Below are positions 8,183 through 15,346 of a stretch of DNA of 64,000 nt, piece after piece. Position numbers and translations under genes: made by a program. Source of the stretch: AP-15 sp963716115 (GTDB lineage Bacteria; Pseudomonadota; Alphaproteobacteria; ATCC43930; CGMCC-115725); the NCBI GenBank assembly GCA_963716115.1, contig CAVQSZ010000034.1:1-64000 (forward strand), given 5' to 3'. The notes beneath the pieces were generated by a model that was not told where the DNA came from, ran no database searches, and saw only the letters and a program-made list of their open reading frames with translations. Each line of letters begins with the position of its first letter. Position 1 is the first letter of the stretch.

Positions 8183-8230
8183 AATATGTTGATATTATGT
8201 TAATAACGCAACGATCATATTGTTATGATC
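8183..8230. promoter_or_regulatory. AT-rich divergent regulatory region with palindromes
   Basis: In an otherwise GC-rich setting, the spacer between divergent genes has a dense AT block. It contains a perfect palindrome GATCATA-TTGT-TATGATC (8213-8230) and a second one AATAT-GTTG-ATATT (8183-8196). The spacing and symmetry suit operators for a dimeric regulator acting on one or both divergent promoters. No exact -35/-10 pair can be fixed. Confidence 0.45.
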
Positions 8231-8330
8231 GGCATGGCGAGAGGCGCGGGCGCCGCAGCCGCCGACGGATGCCCTGCCGCGGCGGCGATGTGCTAAGCTC
8301 GCCCGGAGCGGCCGGCATGGAGTGACGGCG

Positions 8331-8882
8331 ATGGCGCGCCTGCCATATCTCGACAAGTCCGATCTTCTGCCCGAGCACCAGGACCTGCTGGCGCGCAACC
8401 TCAACCTTTACCGGGTCCTGGCGCACAGCCCGCGCGCGGCGCGCAGCCTTAACACCTTGGCGCGATACATCCGCGACGGAAGCCGCCTCGACCCGAGGCT
8501 GCGCGAGCTGGCGATATTGCAGGTCGGCTACATGACGCGCTCGCCCTGGGCGTTCTCGCACCATGTCAGGATCGCCCGCGAGGTCGGCGTCACCGACGAC
8601 GAGATCCGCGCCGTCGCCGACGAAGCCGAGGGGCGCCCAAGCGGGCTCGAGCCGCTGGCGCAGGCGGTGCTGCGCGCGGCGCGCGAGATGACGCGCGAGC
8701 TCGGCATTTCCGACCAGACCTTCGCCGCGCTGCGCCGCGGGCTCGACAGCGAGCGGCTGACCGATCTCGTCGTGACGATCTCGTTCTACAATGGGCTGGT
8801 GCGCCTGCTGGCGGCGATGCAGGTCGATGTCGAGGAGGAATACCTCCCCTATCTCGACGAGTTCCCGTTGCCCCAGGGCTGA
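8331..8882 (+). CDS. Carboxymuconolactone decarboxylase / AhpD-like protein
   Basis: A 183-residue all-alpha protein of the carboxymuconolactone decarboxylase family. The conserved helix LRELAILQVGYMTRSPWAFSHHV (near residues 62-84) aligns with the AhpD/CMD core, but the redox Cys-x2-Cys of AhpD is absent: the position reads SPWAFSHH. Peroxidase activity is therefore unlikely, and a decarboxylase-like or unknown role is more probable. ATG 8331 has GGAG 8 bp upstream and is preferred over an in-frame GTG 9 bp earlier. It is convergent with an XRE regulator gene across a strong GC hairpin. Confidence 0.82.
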   Translation: MARLPYLDKSDLLPEHQDLLARNLNLYRVLAHSPRAARSLNTLARYIRDGSRLDPRLRELAILQVGYMTRSPWAFSHHVRIAREVGVTDDEIRAVADEAEGRPSGLEPLAQAVLRAAREMTRELGISDQTFAALRRGLDSERLTDLVVTISFYNGLVRLLAAMQVDVEEEYLPYLDEFPLPQG

Positions 8883-8883
8883 T

Positions 8884-8912
8884 CGCCCGCCCCGCGCGGG
8901 ACGGGGCGGGCG
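8884..8912. terminator. GC-rich hairpin between convergent genes
   Basis: CGCCCGCCCCG (8884-8894) and CGGGGCGGGCG (8902-8912) form a perfect 11-bp stem with a 7-base loop, starting two bases after the stop codon of the plus-strand gene. No T-run follows, but its place between two converging genes suggests a bidirectional, U-less terminator. Confidence 0.5.
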
Positions 8913-8951
8913 GCGCGGTCAGCCCTCGCGGGGCGGGCGGTCGGGAAGCGG

Positions 8952-9335
8952 CTAGCGGGTCGCCAGGGCGCGGGCCAGCTGGCTCACCGCCTCCTGATGC
9001 TTCTCGTTTCGGATCTCGGCGAAGTTGCGGGCGATCTCCAGCAGCATGCGCTGGTGCGGCGCGATCGGGCGCGGCGCCTCCTGCCCAACCCCTTCATAGA
9101 AATAGCTGATCGGGGCGCTCAACGCGCGGGCGATCTCGAACAGCCTGCCGGCCGAGACCCGATTGATCCCCCGCTCGTATTTGTGCGCCTGCTGATAGGT
9201 CACCCCGATCATCTCGGCGAGCTGCTGCTGGGTCAGCCCCAGCATGATGCGACGTTCGCGGATCCGCGCCCCGACGTGATCGTCGATCGCGGCGGTCGAC
9301 CGCCCTCTCTTCGGCTTAGCCATCATCTCACCCAT
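8952..9335 (-). CDS. XRE-family transcriptional regulator
   Basis: A small DNA-binding protein (128 residues from ATG 9335) with a Cro/CI-type helix-turn-helix at about residues 20-75: IRERRIMLGLTQQQLAEMIG then VTYQQAHKYERGINRVSAGRL. This is the SinR/HipB-like arrangement often found in alphaproteobacterial single-domain regulators. The C-terminal 45 residues are helical and probably dimerise. The N-terminus is uncertain: ATG codons at 9335, 9326 and 9323 are all possible, and a TTG at 9359 extends the frame; 9335 has GGAG about 10 bp upstream. Targets cannot be read from the sequence; the palindromes at 8183-8230 are candidates. Confidence 0.85.
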   Translation of the reverse strand: MGEMMAKPKRGRSTAAIDDHVGARIRERRIMLGLTQQQLAEMIGVTYQQAHKYERGINRVSAGRLFEIARALSAPISYFYEGVGQEAPRPIAPHQRMLLEIARNFAEIRNEKHQEAVSQLARALATR

Positions 9336-9639
9336 TGTGCCACTGCTCCGACGCGCCAATCGCGGTCTGCGCCTTCCCCATCAACGCGAGATGGCCCGGA
9401 CAATTCCACCGGCTCGAACCGAGCGGCGAAACATCGCTACCGGCGAAACCCCGCCTCGAAGCCAATCAACGAGAGCGGCAGCTTGAGCGCCTGATAATCT
9501 CCTAAGTGGCATCCCGTCCCCGCTCTGACAAGGGTGGCGCGCGAAGAGGCAGGCCGCCCGGTCCGGAGGGCTTGCCGGGCTTGCCGTCGCCGCGGCAAGC
9601 TGGCGCGTCTTGGGTCGGGCGGGGCGGGCGCGGCGCGAT

Positions 9640-10266
9640 ATGATGGCGGACCAGGCGCGCGAGCTGATCCTGGCGGGGCTGCTTGCGGCCCTCGCCGGCA
9701 TGGTCGACGCAATCGGCTATCTGCGCCTCGGCCATCTCTTTGTTTCCTATATGAGCGGCAACAGCACGCAGTTCGCGATCGCGATCGGGCAGGGCGACTT
9801 CTCGCAGGCGGCCTCGATCATCGTGCTGATCGCGTTGTTCGTGCTCGGCGCCGCCGGCGGGCAGGTGCTGGCTCACCTCACCGGCCGGCGCCATCTCATG
9901 TGGATCCTGGCCGCGGTGGCGGCGCTGCTGTCGGCCGCGGCCCTGCGCTCGACCGCGCCCGAGCCGATGGTGCTGGCGATGGGCGCGCTCAATGCCTCGA
10001 TGCATCGGGCCGGGCGGGTCGGCGTCAGCCTGACCTTCGTCACCGGCACGCTGGTCAAGCTCGGCCAGGGGCTCGGCGACTACCTCGCCCGCCGCGCCGT
10101 CGGATGGGACTGGCTGGCGCAGGCCTCGCCATGGGCCGGGCTGATCGGCGGCGCGGCGATCGGCGGCGCCCTCTATCTGTGGGTCGCGGCGGCGGCGATC
10201 TGGGTCCCGGCGGTCATGGCGCTTTTGCTCGCGCTGTTGTCGGCGGCCCTGCCGCAGCCGGATTGA
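9640..10266 (+). CDS. DUF1275 (YoaK-like) membrane protein
   Basis: A 208-residue inner-membrane protein with about six transmembrane helices. The N-terminal LLAALAGMVDAIGYLRLG and the following HLFVSYMSGNSTQFAI are the hallmark motifs of DUF1275/YoaK. The function of this family is not established; a transport or stress role has been suggested. ATG 9640 (with a second ATG at 9643) is chosen over upstream in-frame codons because the upstream part is Arg-rich and not membrane-like. The last 53 bp overlap tail-to-tail with the convergent COG0523 GTPase gene. Confidence 0.85.
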   Translation: MMADQARELILAGLLAALAGMVDAIGYLRLGHLFVSYMSGNSTQFAIAIGQGDFSQAASIIVLIALFVLGAAGGQVLAHLTGRRHLMWILAAVAALLSAAALRSTAPEPMVLAMGALNASMHRAGRVGVSLTFVTGTLVKLGQGLGDYLARRAVGWDWLAQASPWAGLIGGAAIGGALYLWVAAAAIWVPAVMALLLALLSAALPQPD

Positions 10267-11242
10267 CTGCCGCCGGGGCCGCGCACGCCTCCAGCCGATG
10301 GCGCAGCCGCCGCTCGTCGAGCCGGCGCCCGATCACCACCAGCCGGTTCCGCCGCGGGCCGCTCCAATCGCCTTCGTCGAGCGTGAACCGCCGGCCGACG
10401 AGGTGAAAAACCCAGCGCTTGTCGCTGTGGTCGAGCCAGAGGACGCCCTTGGCGCGGTAGACCTCGCCCGGCAGCTCCTCGAGAAATTTCTGGAAGGCCT
10501 CGGCCGCGATCGGGCGGGCGCTCTCGAACGAAACCGCCTCGAAGCCGTCGAACGCCAAATGGCCGTGCGCCTGGTCGTAATGATCGGAAGAATACCGGTC
10601 CGATTGAAAGAGGCCGACGCTCAGGATCAGCGGCAGCGCGATCCGCGCGCGGATGGTGCGGATGATCCGCGCGCCCTCGCCGATCCTGCGGATCCCGGCT
10701 TCGACCGCCGCCAGCCGCCCGGCCCCGACCAGATCGCATTTGTTCAGCAGCACGATGTCGGCGTAGCGGATTTGATTGAGGGCGGCCTTGCTGTCGAAGC
10801 GGCCGGGCGCGAAGCTCTCGGCGTCGGCCACCGCGACCACCGAATCGACGCGGACCCGGTTGCGGAGCTCCGGGCGCAAAAAGGTCAGCACGATCGGCAG
10901 CGGGTCGGCGAGGCCCGTGGTCTCGAGCACCAAATGGTCGATCTTCGGCTCGCGCCGCAGCACGCGAAAGACCGCGTCGAGGAGGTCGCTGTTGAGCGAG
11001 CAGCAGATGCAGCCGTTGCTCAGCTCCACCATGTCGTCCGCGGTGGCGATGATCAGCTCGTTGTCGATCGCGATCTCGCCGATCTCGTTGACGATGACCG
11101 CCACCTTGAGCCCGCGCTGGCTGGTCAGGATGTGGTTCAAGAGCGTGGTTTTGCCGCTGCCGAGAAAGCCGGTGACGATCGTCGCCGGCAGCCGGCCCGA
11201 GGACTGCTCGATCACCGCGGGAGGCGCATGATCCAAATCCAT
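10214..11242 (-). CDS. COG0523/CobW-type GTPase, metal chaperone
   Basis: A 342-residue G3E GTPase of the COG0523 family (CobW, YeiR, ZNG1), which uses GTP hydrolysis to deliver a metal, usually zinc or cobalt, to a client protein. Walker A GFLGSGKT is at residues 25-32, the metal-binding CxCC motif (GCICC) at about 77-81, and the guanine-specificity NKCD near 165. The C-terminal CobW_C domain follows, including FHLVGRRFTLDEGDW. It is the third gene of an operon, 7 bp after a metallo-beta-lactamase-fold gene and behind a cupin, so those two metalloproteins are plausible clients. No Zur-like operator was recognised upstream. It overlaps the convergent DUF1275 gene by 53 bp. Confidence 0.9.
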   Translation of the reverse strand: MDLDHAPPAVIEQSSGRLPATIVTGFLGSGKTTLLNHILTSQRGLKVAVIVNEIGEIAIDNELIIATADDMVELSNGCICCSLNSDLLDAVFRVLRREPKIDHLVLETTGLADPLPIVLTFLRPELRNRVRVDSVVAVADAESFAPGRFDSKAALNQIRYADIVLLNKCDLVGAGRLAAVEAGIRRIGEGARIIRTIRARIALPLILSVGLFQSDRYSSDHYDQAHGHLAFDGFEAVSFESARPIAAEAFQKFLEELPGEVYRAKGVLWLDHSDKRWVFHLVGRRFTLDEGDWSGPRRNRLVVIGRRLDERRLRHRLEACAAPAAVNPAAAGPPTTARAKAP

Positions 11243-11249
11243 CCGAGCC

Positions 11250-12263
11250 TCAGCGGTCGAGGTCGGAGGGTTGGTCGGAGGCGAAGGTGTAGCTGGTGCC
11301 GACCGCCGACTGGCTGACGCCGTCGCCGAAGGCGTTGGCCAATGCGTGGAGCGCGCGCCAGCCGGTGCAGTGGCCGGTGATGATGTATTCGATCGAAAAC
11401 GGCCGCAGCGCCTCGACGGTGTCCGGGATGATGCCCTCCATGACGCCGCCCAGATGCAATCCGCCCATCAGGCAATGGATCGGGATGTCGGGAAACAGCC
11501 GGCGGACCTCGGTGCACACATTGACGATCCCGGCATGCGAGCAGGCGCTGAACACGACGAGCCCGAGGTCTCGCACGTGCGCCACCAGCATGCGCTCGTC
11601 CATCAGGAACGGGTCCGGCCGCCACGGCGCGTTGGGGCCGGTGCGGCACAAATGGTCGACCCGGCCTTTCTCGAAGGCAGAGACGCGCGGGATCTCGCCG
11701 CTGTAGTAAAAATGCCCGTCGAGCAGCAGCCGCTCCTCGAGGCTGTTGACGACGGTCGCGCCGTGCTGCTCGATCTCGGCCGGCAGCGGCACCTTGGCGA
11801 CCGGGACGATCGCGCCGCCTTTCAGCTGGACGCCGCGCTCGTTGAACATGTCGGGGTTGACGTGCACCGTCACCCGGCCGCCGTCGCGCACGATGGCGTC
11901 GACCGCGTCGGTCAGCGCGCCCATGTGGTCCCAGTGGCCATGGGTGATCGCGATCGACTCGACCTCGCCCATCGGGATGCCGAGGTTGCGGCAATTGCGG
12001 ATGAAGATCGCCCCCTCGGTGCCGGTGTCGAACAACAGGGTGTGGCGCGCGTCGCCCGCCGTCGACCCGAGCCGCAGCCCATAGCCGAGATTGGCGGCGA
12101 GCAGCGCCTCGCCCGAGATCGTCTTCGCCCCGGCGCGCACGATGTTGGCGAACTCGGAGACCGCGAAGATGGTCTTGCTGACATAGGCGTCGCTGACATC
12201 GTCGGTCAGCACGTCGACCGTCAGTGAATCGATCGGGCTCAAGGCGCTGCTGATATCGGTCAT
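11250..12263 (-). CDS. Metallo-beta-lactamase-fold hydrolase (MJ0301-like)
   Basis: A 337-residue metal-dependent hydrolase. The metal-binding signature HGHWDH is at residues 108-113, followed by further ligands in SACSHAGI (near 252-259) and TGHCTG (near 304-309), and MGGLHLGG. This set fits the branch annotated as dihydropterin ribofuranosylaminobenzene phosphate synthase-like (MJ0301), whose bacterial function is unknown. ATG 12263 is chosen because it overlaps the cupin stop codon (ATGA) and has GGAG 7 bp upstream; an ATG two codons earlier is too close to that site. It precedes a COG0523 metal-chaperone GTPase by 7 bp, implying co-expression and perhaps metal loading. Confidence 0.85.
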   Translation of the reverse strand: MTDISSALSPIDSLTVDVLTDDVSDAYVSKTIFAVSEFANIVRAGAKTISGEALLAANLGYGLRLGSTAGDARHTLLFDTGTEGAIFIRNCRNLGIPMGEVESIAITHGHWDHMGALTDAVDAIVRDGGRVTVHVNPDMFNERGVQLKGGAIVPVAKVPLPAEIEQHGATVVNSLEERLLLDGHFYYSGEIPRVSAFEKGRVDHLCRTGPNAPWRPDPFLMDERMLVAHVRDLGLVVFSACSHAGIVNVCTEVRRLFPDIPIHCLMGGLHLGGVMEGIIPDTVEALRPFSIEYIITGHCTGWRALHALANAFGDGVSQSAVGTSYTFASDQPSDLDR

Positions 12264-12841
12264 CGGCATTCTCCGGCGGGGAGCTGTCGGGCGGCGTGGA
12301 GGGCGTTCATCTCTGCAAACCAGCGCATCTCGTCGGCGAGATCGAAGGGGCGCTCGAGCAGGGTTTCCGGGTCCCACTCGCTGCGCTTGATGCCAAAAAA
12401 GTCGCCGCCATAGACGTGGATGGCGCCGGTGGGCCGCATCAGCGGGTTGGTGACCGAATGGATCGCGTCTTCTTCGAGCACCACCGCGTCCCCGGCCGAG
12501 AGGCACCTGACCCCGCAGGGCTCGATCCTGCCCCCCGCCGCACCCGGCACGCGCCGCCAGAAGATATTGTCCTCGCGGCCGGTATAGATGCCGATGACGA
12601 CGCGCATCAAATGGTTATGGGGCAGCAGCGTCATCTGCGGCCCCCAGGCGAAGTTCAGGATATTGAGCTCCGCCGAGTGGTAGAGCTGCTCGACGCCGGC
12701 CTCTTTCGGCTCGCCCAATCGCGCGATGAGCGCGGCGGGGTCGGCGATGGCGCGGGCCACGACCTCGCGGGCCGCGTTGAAGCTCGGATCGGCCGCGACC
12801 GCGGCGCGGCAATCGGCGATAAACCGGTCGAGGTCGAACAT
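12260..12841 (-). CDS. Cupin-fold metal-dependent enzyme (COG5553-like)
   Basis: A 193-residue double-stranded beta-helix protein related to the predicted metal-dependent enzymes grouped with cysteine dioxygenase. Metal-ligand candidates are the two His residues in LLPHNHLMRVVIGIYTG and the His in EEDAIHSVTNP. IHVYGGDFFGI forms a later strand. ATG 12841 (MFDLDRF) is chosen because upstream in-frame sequence runs into a repeat. It is first in a cupin / MBL / COG0523 operon, sharing an ATGA overlap with the MBL gene. The substrate is unknown. Confidence 0.8.
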   Translation of the reverse strand: MFDLDRFIADCRAAVAADPSFNAAREVVARAIADPAALIARLGEPKEAGVEQLYHSAELNILNFAWGPQMTLLPHNHLMRVVIGIYTGREDNIFWRRVPGAAGGRIEPCGVRCLSAGDAVVLEEDAIHSVTNPLMRPTGAIHVYGGDFFGIKRSEWDPETLLERPFDLADEMRWFAEMNALHAARQLPAGECR

Positions 12842-12951
12842 GCCTTTCTCCCGTCTTTCCACCGCCACATTGGGCGGCAGCTTTGCCGCCGTGCGACGAT
12901 CGCTCCCGAAGAGGCTCAGAGGATGTAAAGGAATTGGCATGGGCTGGATCA

Positions 12952-13078
12952 GCGCCGTGCGCCCTTCGAGACAGCCGCTGCGCGGCTTCCTCAGGATGAG
13001 GATATCCACCAATGCCATCAGCAGCTTGCCTCATGCTGAGGAGCGCCCATCGGGCGCGTCTCGAAGCACGCACGGCCC
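12952..13078. repeat. Pair of inverted ~50-bp REP-like elements
   Basis: The segment 12952-13001 (GCGCCGTGCGCCCTTCGAGA... ending CTCAGGATGAGG) recurs in inverted orientation at 13029-13078 (starting CCTCATGCTGAGGAGCGCCC). The two copies agree closely, with a short variable centre, and are separated by 27 bp. The CCTCA..TGAGGAGCG..CGTCTCGAAG core is a familiar intergenic palindrome of Rhizobiales-type genomes. The pair lies between two tandem minus-strand operons and could form a large hairpin. Confidence 0.75.
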
Positions 13079-13125
13079 CGATCGCAGCCCCGATTTGCCC
13101 GCCGCGCCGATTCATTCACATCTTC

Positions 13126-14277
13126 TCAATCGAGCCCGGCGCGCGCGTAGAACCTTACCGCGTTGTCCCACAGCAATTTGCGTTTGCGCTCCTCGGCCAT
13201 GTCCCAGGCGGCGACGAGCGCGGTCAATTCCGGAAAATGGCTTTCGCCGTGCGGATAGTCCGAAGCGTACATCAGCACATGATCGCCGACGAGATCGGCC
13301 ACCGCATTGGTCAGAGGCCCGCCCTCGGGGATCTCGATGCTCTGAAAGTAGCGGCCGCCGCGGATGTAGTCGCTCGGGGGCCGCGCCAATTCGGGGAGCG
13401 CCGCCTTGACCGTCCGGGCGTGCTCGTCGAGCCGCATCATCCAGAACGGCAGCCAGCCATGCCCGGCCTCCAAGGTGCCGATGCGCAAGGTCGAATAGCG
13501 GTCCATCAGCCCGCCGCCGAGCAATGAGGCCATGTTGCGCATGCCGCACCAGGGATGCGCCGCCGAGCGCTGCAGCCACAGATTGTCCCAGGTGTCCTCT
13601 CCGCCGGGCGCATAGGGCGGCATCACCGTGAAGGTGTGCAGGACGACGGCGAGGTCGAGCGTTGCGGCCTCGGCATAGAGGGGCTCCAGCGCGGGGTGAT
13701 CGAGCGGCGTCCCGACCGGCGCATAGACCATCATTCCCCAGGCCCAGCGCGACTTGCCGCAGCGCCTCAATTCGGCCACGCCGCCGTCGATGTCGCGCGC
13801 CCCGGCAAGGATCACGCCGCCGAGCCGATCGGGATAGGCGCCGCAGTAATCCTCCATCCAGCGGTGATAGGCGCGGTACATCGCCATTTCGAGCGCCACG
13901 TCGTCGCCGGCGGTCCAGGTGCCGAACCATCCCGACGGCAGGGTCAGGTTCACATCGACCCCTTCGAAATCCATGTCGGCGATGCGCGCCGCCGGGTCGG
14001 CGTCGACCCGCGGCGACGGCTCGCGCCGGCGCTGGACGCCGGTGAAGCCGGCCATGTACCCGGCGGGCGCCGAATCGGGCTCGGCCTCGCCGAGGCGGCG
14101 GCGATAGTGGCGCTGGCCCTTGGTATAGGTCACCCGGCCGTGGCGGTCGCGCGATTGATACGCGGCCCAGCCGGCCAGGCGCTCCTTCTCCGCCGCGCTC
14201 AGATAGCCGGCCAGGATGCCGGCGTCGGGGCCGACATGCGTGTCGGAATCGAAGATGCGGTAGCCGTCGCGCGCCAT
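13126..14277 (-). CDS. Amidohydrolase-2 family protein
   Basis: A 383-residue TIM-barrel metal hydrolase/decarboxylase of the amidohydrolase 2 family (PF04909-like). Near the N-terminus FDSDTHVGP gives a first metal-ligand segment. VVLHTFT supplies a mid-barrel His, LEAGHGWLPFW a later one, and YASDYPHGES the conserved Asp near residue 350. Family members cleave C-C or C-N bonds in aromatic or carboxylic acids, and the substrate cannot be named here. ATG 14277 overlaps the preceding gene's stop by one base (TAATG), so the two are translationally coupled. The partner is a PEP-mutase/isocitrate-lyase-family enzyme, suggesting a catabolic pathway for a small organic acid. Confidence 0.87.
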   Translation of the reverse strand: MARDGYRIFDSDTHVGPDAGILAGYLSAAEKERLAGWAAYQSRDRHGRVTYTKGQRHYRRRLGEAEPDSAPAGYMAGFTGVQRRREPSPRVDADPAARIADMDFEGVDVNLTLPSGWFGTWTAGDDVALEMAMYRAYHRWMEDYCGAYPDRLGGVILAGARDIDGGVAELRRCGKSRWAWGMMVYAPVGTPLDHPALEPLYAEAATLDLAVVLHTFTVMPPYAPGGEDTWDNLWLQRSAAHPWCGMRNMASLLGGGLMDRYSTLRIGTLEAGHGWLPFWMMRLDEHARTVKAALPELARPPSDYIRGGRYFQSIEIPEGGPLTNAVADLVGDHVLMYASDYPHGESHFPELTALVAAWDMAEERKRKLLWDNAVRFYARAGLD

Positions 14278-15200
14278 TACCTGCCCTCCTGCCGATCGCC
14301 GAAATAGCGCCGTTCGAGCTCCTGCTGCCTTGTGTCGCCTTCGCCCTCGGCCGGAACCTCCGGCCTCGGGTAGGGGCGGTCCCGCCGGCTGGCGACGAAA
14401 TCGTCCCAGGCCTTGGTGCCGTGCGTCTGAAACTCGGTCATGAAATCCCACAGCGCCGCCCAGGTGACGGCATGGCTGAACCCCGGATACCAGGCGATCG
14501 TCACCCCGAGCGCCAGATGCTCGTCGAGGTCGAGATAGCGCCCGAGCTTGCCGCGCATAAACGAGAACGGACCCTCGACAGCCGCCCGCGCCATGCGGAT
14601 CTCGTCGACCGAGTGCGGCGATTCGAGCTGCACCCAATCGACCCCGGCCGCTTCGCGATAGGCTTTCATGCGCGCGATCGTATCGTCGAGCGTCCCACCG
14701 GCGGCGTCGCGGGCGTAGCATTGCGCCATGACGACAAAGTCCGGGTCGAGCTCGTTCTTCATATCGACCGCGGCGCGATAGCGGGCGATCGCCTGGTCGA
14801 GCGGCACAACCTCGATCCCGGCGTTCTGGGTCTTGCGCTTGCCTTCGATCGGCTGGTCGTCGATGCGGATGCCGGCGAGCCCGGCGCGGATGCTCTCGCG
14901 GATCAGGCGCCGCACCGCCATGATGCCGCCGTGGCCGGTGTCGCCGTCGATGATGACCGGGATCGAGACGCTGTCGGCGATCCAGCCGGCGATGGTGACG
15001 CATTCGGTCATCGTCGCCGTGCCGACATCGGCGAGCCCGGTATAGGCCCCGACCACCCCGCCGGTGCCGACGAACAATGCCTCGCACCCGGCCTCTTCCA
15101 TGATCCGCGCATGCGCCGCGGTCGGCGGATGCAGCACCGCCAGGACCTTGCCGCGGCGGTGGATCAGCTCCTGCAGCCGGGCCGAGCGCGAACGGGTCAT
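14277..15200 (-). CDS. Isocitrate lyase/PEP mutase family protein
   Basis: A 307-residue TIM-barrel enzyme of the isocitrate lyase/PEP phosphonomutase superfamily, which makes or breaks C-C or P-C bonds next to a carboxylate using Mg2+. Visible family features are FVGTGGVVGAYTGLADVGT (substrate loop), PVIIDGDTGHGG (Mg-binding Asp), GIRIDDQPIEGKRKTQ (the position of the ICL KKCGH loop, here without Cys) and DWVQLESP. Absence of the KKCGH cysteine argues against isocitrate lyase itself and for a carboxyvinyl-carboxyphosphonate mutase or oxaloacetate/dimethylmalate-type lyase. ATG 15200 has GGAGGC upstream. It is co-transcribed with the amidohydrolase and divergent from an IlvD/Edd-type dehydratase. 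Confidence 0.87.
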   Translation of the reverse strand: MTRSRSARLQELIHRRGKVLAVLHPPTAAHARIMEEAGCEALFVGTGGVVGAYTGLADVGTATMTECVTIAGWIADSVSIPVIIDGDTGHGGIMAVRRLIRESIRAGLAGIRIDDQPIEGKRKTQNAGIEVVPLDQAIARYRAAVDMKNELDPDFVVMAQCYARDAAGGTLDDTIARMKAYREAAGVDWVQLESPHSVDEIRMARAAVEGPFSFMRGKLGRYLDLDEHLALGVTIAWYPGFSHAVTWAALWDFMTEFQTHGTKAWDDFVASRRDRPYPRPEVPAEGEGDTRQQELERRYFGDRQEGR

Positions 15201-15346
15201 GGCGGGGCGCCTCCATAGCTTCGGCAAAGCATGTGCGCACGAGGGTGCAGCCGTCGAGCGCCATTATGCATCGGGAGAAACTCGCCACTTGTCTGCGGCA
15301 GCGGCCCGGCGGCAAGCTGGCGCGTCGCTGCTGTCGAGAGGAACCC

